Translations under genes and position numbers: made by a program
DNA from: Aphis gossypii
Taxonomy: Eukaryota > Arthropoda > Insecta > Hemiptera > Aphididae
DNA length: 64,000 nt
Direction: 5' to 3'
Assembly (NCBI RefSeq): GCF_020184175.1
Contig: NC_065532.1
Location: forward strand, 13,640,001 to 13,704,000
Shown here: positions 59,506 to 64,000 of the stretch, in pieces
Layout of the letters: every line of letters begins with the position of its first letter
Numbering within the stretch: position 1 is the first letter of the stretch
The notes under the pieces: model-generated
Told to the model about the DNA's origin: nothing
What the model saw: only the letters and a program-made list of their open reading frames with translations
Databases searched by the model: none

Positions 59506-59969
59506 CAGATGAAAAATAAGAAGACGAGAAGAAGGCGACGAAAATCAGGTGGAAAAAAATCAACGATAATAACCGCTCGTTTTATACATAGTATATATAC
59601 ATATATAAATTATGTATAAAAGAAGATTATGTGCATCTCCTTTGTACATACGTCCGTGTCATTGCATCATCGGAGTGTAAACATGATGGACAGTGGTATT
59701 TATTTTGCCGGTGTACGTTTTGTTGTTTTTTTTTTTTTTTTTGTCCGTAGTAGATACTTTTTTCCTTCTCGTGTATATATTGTTTTCTTTTTTCCCTTCC
59801 ACCTATACCCGTATCGGGTCTGAACGTGTCCTTGTAGGACGCAGAAAAATCGGAATCGAAGAAAAAATATTATGGTGAACCCGGTGAGTCATTGTGCGCG
59901 TGTGACATCAGACGAACGAGGAAAACGGGTTACAACACTCGAGTGCATATTAGAAAATCCGAGTTGGGC

Positions 59970-62900
59970 ATGATGCGATATAGTTGAAATGAAATAGTTT
60001 TTTTTTTTTTTTTAGTTTATTACAATGTTTTTTTTATCGTTATAGTTTATTTTTATTACGCCTTAGTAAGAACGCTGAACTCTATACGGGAAGAAAAAAC
60101 AATAAAAAAAATATTCGCTTAGCTATTTGGAAATATAAGAAGAGTCTTTCTTTAAGTGTTTTGTGCTCTCATATTTGTATACAAAACTCAAACGCGCTGT
60201 GCACAACTTTAAAACTTTTTTTACACAACAAAAAAATTATAATTTAATGCAATTCCGCTTAAAAGTTAAAACAATAATCAATAGATTTAACGAGTGAACA
60301 TAGAACCAAACAGTCGAAATCTCGAAGTTAAATTATTATGAATTAATAAAAAATAGTAATTTAATGAAGAATAAATTCGTTAAGAAATATATATGTACCC
60401 ACTATATAATATAAACGCCATAATATGAGACAACAATCATTCTGACCAATTTGCTATCAAAAATTAAAACGTTTACTATAAAATTATTATAAATACGTTA
60501 TAATGTTATATTATTTACCAAACCAATACACCAAATAAAACGAATGCAGACTCTGTAATCGTAATGTAATTAAAAATCAATAACTGTTAAATTAAAAGTT
60601 ACCATTGAAATAAGAAATTATTTTCAATTTTATCATAGGTACATAGAGAGTAGGTACACGTTGTATTAGCATAATGATGCTAAAAATGTCTATTTTTAAT
60701 TTCTTGTGTTAGGTATACATTTTAATGTTAGCTCAACCATAACATGTTTTAGGCTGTGTGTTCAATAAATATTAACCTAATATGCTAAACGAATTGTGAA
60801 TTTCCATTATTATACTAAAACGTATGAAATTATAAAGGTAAATAATTTGAATTACAGAAATGATTCTGAAAGAAAAACCAACCACTATAGGTGTCTAGGT
60901 TTTTGTCATGAATTGTGAACAGGAATATTGTTCATACTATAAATTTAAGACTTGAGACAATATTGTACTCAGTACCTATAATGTCTAAATTTTAGGAAAA
61001 ATTTAAGGTCTAAATTGTTAAAATGCTTATGTAGTCATAACTTGCTTTTAAGTTAATATACTATAAATAGCGTACGTGGGGCAGAATAATATTTTTGCCT
61101 TTTAAATTTGATTATTCGTCAATTCGCTTTTAAACATTCACTCTCGAAATAAACATAACAGCGTAAAAACAGATTCTTTACAGAACATAAAATGTTAGTG
61201 AGATTGAGTCATCATATGGAGATATCATTTTTTTTTAAGAAACATTCATAGTTTTTTAAACTATGTATTAATTATTATAGACTCTTTTCTTTCGCGTGGT
61301 TTCATAAAAATTTACCTTTTGTCAGTTTAACGCAAGTTTATCTGCCTATCAAAAAATCGTAATTAATTCTTAGTCACAAAGACAATTATAATTTAATATG
61401 TAATCAATACTCATACAATCATTTCTATGTATATCACATTGTTCTAATCAAAGAAATATTGCAATAATTGTTGAAATTTGCCAACTACTTAGCAAACCAG
61501 TAACCAGTAGACAATAATGCATAATAATTGTTATTAATTACAATGTATGGTGTATAAGTAGATACATTATACATGTGTATGAAGTAACTAAGTGTAAAAT
61601 ATAGTAGGGTATCTAGTAATTATAATTCACATAAATCGTAGAATATAATAATTTTCTTGATAGAATAATTGTAAGGACCTTGCTGCTACATTAACATTTT
61701 ATTCCTTACGATTTGACTTGAACATTTTACATAATATATAAATATGTATTTATTTGTGTTTGTTATTTTTTTTTTCAAAGGTAGGAAAATTGCAAATAAA
61801 AGGCATTATAATATATTTCATCCCTTTTGAATTACATATGAATCTTATTTAAAATTGTTTACGTGTGTCGTGTATCTCAAACACAATTAAATTTTGTTCG
61901 GTTTGATTTTTTATAGTTTTACACGTGTAGATTTTGAATGTTTCTGTTATTAAAAATCTTAAATATATATTATATAATAATAATTTTCACAGTTTTCTTA
62001 TATTCAGTATAAAACGTGCAAAAATATACACTGCTGGGTATAAAATTAACATAGATAATACACCTATAATTAGGATGTAAATTTTTATGTCCTAGAAGGC
62101 TAGAACACAAGAACGATTTCATTTGAAATACAATTTAATGCACTAATAATACTACAAAACTTAAAAAAAATATGACCTTAAAAATTGTTTAAATTTAATG
62201 TAAAATAAATATCGATTTGTATAATTTTAATTCATTTTGATGTACTCGCGTTTGATGCGAGCCGTAAATAAAAAAAACACGATCTATCTATAATAAATAT
62301 TCGTATTTATATATCTGCCGTCAGGTGTCTAAAATTTCATTTATTAGTGTTGTGCATCCAATACCCAGGTTATTAAGTACCTTCATATATTTATAATAGA
62401 TAAGAACATACGCAATAAAATAATGACGAATTGACAAAACAAAATAATTAACATTTATTTAATTTATTTTTGTAGCAAGTAATTTAAATTCTAACCATTC
62501 TTATGAAATACATGAAAATGTTTACTAAAGTTTAAAGAATGCTCTAAAAATAAATTCAAAGTAAAAGTTTTATTTTTAAGTTTTTAATGCATGAAATAAT
62601 AATTGCGATTGAAAAGCATTGGTTTGGGATTTAAAAAAAGTACAATTTGCATTTTAATTTACGCATTGCTTAGTATGTATAAATTAAAAATTATTTATAC
62701 AAGTCACTGCATATAAGAATAAACAGAAAAAATTGTTTCAACTATTCATAGATTTATTTGTTTCCAATAGATTTTTACTTCAAATAATAACTTTTATATA
62801 TATTCAAAATTTAATTTTTAATATTTACAATATTGCTTACATACCTACAATTAAGTTATTGAAGGAATGTAATAAAAAATAAATTTATTATTCAAAAACG

Positions 62901-64000
62901 TTTATAAATCAATCAATTATTCATAAGCTATGAGTAATAATTTATAAAAAGTATTTAATATTATGAAGATGCAATAAGCCTTAGATTTGAATCGTAATTT
63001 CTTAAGTTAACAAAATATATCCAACACTTTAATTATAAATAGCATGTATGTGTAAATATTATTGTAATCAATATTTATATAACCAATGATAAAAATAACT
63101 TAAACGTAAAACCTGAACTTACTATAATCCTTTTAATCTTTTTGATTAGTTTTAAGGTTAAAATGATAATTATTCAATTTAATTTATCAAATTGAATAAT
63201 TTAAAAAGTAATCATAAAACTGGATTTTTGAACCGGTCAAAAATATTAGAAACAGACCATGGATATGGCAAAATTAAAACACAAATCCATTATTTACTAT
63301 TTTTAGTTCTAATTGAACGAAACAGGTTAAATACAAAAAAAAATATTATTATCTTTATTCAACGTCGAAGAATGTTATTTTAAAAATACATTTCAACCGT
63401 TACAAATCGACTTTAAGTATGTTTTTAATATAAACAGAATTAATAATTTTCTAAATATATAATTACATTTTATGATATTAAGAGGACTGTATAATGGCTG
63501 AAGGTTTCAAATTCAAATCTATCGATTAGTGTAACGTTTTTGTTAAGTTTGAAATTATACTTAGTAACTATGGTATATTATAAAATTGCATGATTTTGGA
63601 TTGTAGGGTAATCTACTAACGTACTGTATATTAATTAGAGTAATTACCATATGTAGCTACTTAAAAAATGTTTATTCAAAGTTTAAAACTATTGGAAATA
63701 TTAATTTGACCGAACGTAACAAAGCGAAAATCGTTTTATATACTTGTAATGTAATAAAAGTATTATGTTCTTATTACCTATGCATACCTATTGGCCATCC
63801 AACAACTAAATTTCTGATCATTAATAGTACTATGTGAAACGTTTTGAAGTTAAAAATAAATAAACATTTATACAAAAGACGATAAAAAAAAATAAAACAT
63901 CATTGTTTTTACATTTTTCGCTTCACTAAGAATCTAAAATTAAAAAAAAATAAATATATTACTATTATTTTTTTTTATTTATTTAACCATTTGTCGAAGT
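59970..64000. other. AT-rich DNA without supported genes
   Basis: No coding island, transposon end or RNA gene recognised through to the end of the window. Confidence 0.7.

Larger units (their letters stand above)
59040..59960. promoter_or_regulatory. GC-richer patch near the right of the window
   Basis: CpG-richer than its surroundings, with TCGTCGTATTCGTCGTCATC near 59311, an (ATG)7 tract, purine-rich GAAGACGAGAAGAAGGCGACG near 59520, and T-rich runs around 59725-59790. Short frames occur on both strands. It resembles a decayed regulatory region or 5' leader; no promoter elements are clear. Confidence 0.25.

Noticed and set aside
1..64000. tRNA genes, rRNA and CRISPR arrays
   Set aside because: No B-box-like GGTTCGANTCC with a matching acceptor stem was seen, no conserved rRNA words, and no regularly spaced direct repeats. 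A covariance-model scan would be decisive.

Overview
This window looks like AT-rich nuclear DNA from an insect, most probably an aphid. That is inferred from the very high A+T content, the constant recurrence of words such as TAGGTAC, AGGTATA and ATACCTAT, the many poly-A, poly-T and TA tracts, and decayed transposon ends of types I remember from aphid assemblies. No database was searched. There is no bacterial-style gene organisation, and no rRNA, convincing tRNA or CRISPR array. No long open frame stands out from chance: the longest frames sit in the few GC-rich patches, where stop codons are rare. The window reads as intergenic or long-intron sequence holding isolated short exons, transposon fossils and CpG-rich regulatory-looking patches.

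Layout. From 1 to 18 kb the DNA is mostly AT-rich. It contains a 248-bp inverted-repeat element (2712-2959), a degenerate G-run repeat (about 5526-5695), a 187-bp hAT-like MITE with an exact 8-bp target duplication (8595-8781), and an old 829-bp TA-flanked element (14750-15578). It also holds the best pair of plausible protein-coding exons on the + strand: 5741-5829, which has a well-placed ATG and a GTGAGT donor, and 10908 to about 11084. The two join in the same phase across a 5-kb intron. From 18 to 29 kb there are several CpG-rich patches. One, 22.5-23.7 kb, can be read on the minus strand as a two-exon small secreted peptide (signal-peptide-like start at 23666), with a second spliceable open segment and a poly(A) signal further on.

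From 29 to 38 kb there is a FLYWCH-like transposase remnant (31948-32100), a 517-bp TA-flanked element (34027-34543), and a CpG-rich block (33.8-37.6 kb). That block carries a TATA/Inr core-promoter candidate at 36085-36117, a 47-codon reading frame at 35875, and several short segments bounded by good splice signals. From 38 to 49.7 kb there is a 3-copy tandem repeat, a 5'-truncated non-LTR retrotransposon tail (41766-42260), and CpG-rich patches at 43.1-43.9, 47.4-48.3 and 49.0-49.7 kb. From 49.7 to 64 kb the sequence is AT-rich again. It contains an element of about 1 kb with GGCGGAACT inverted ends (52692-53708), a 90-bp GC-rich hairpin (54355-54444), a perfect CRE-containing palindrome (58777-58808), and a last GC-richer patch (59.0-59.9 kb).

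The transposon calls rest on visible inverted repeats, target duplications or recognisable protein motifs and are the firmest part. The exon calls rest only on splice-site strings, frame continuity and composition. In 64 kb such strings also arise by chance, so they should be read as candidates for transcript evidence, not as genes. No pathway or gene cooperation can be inferred.
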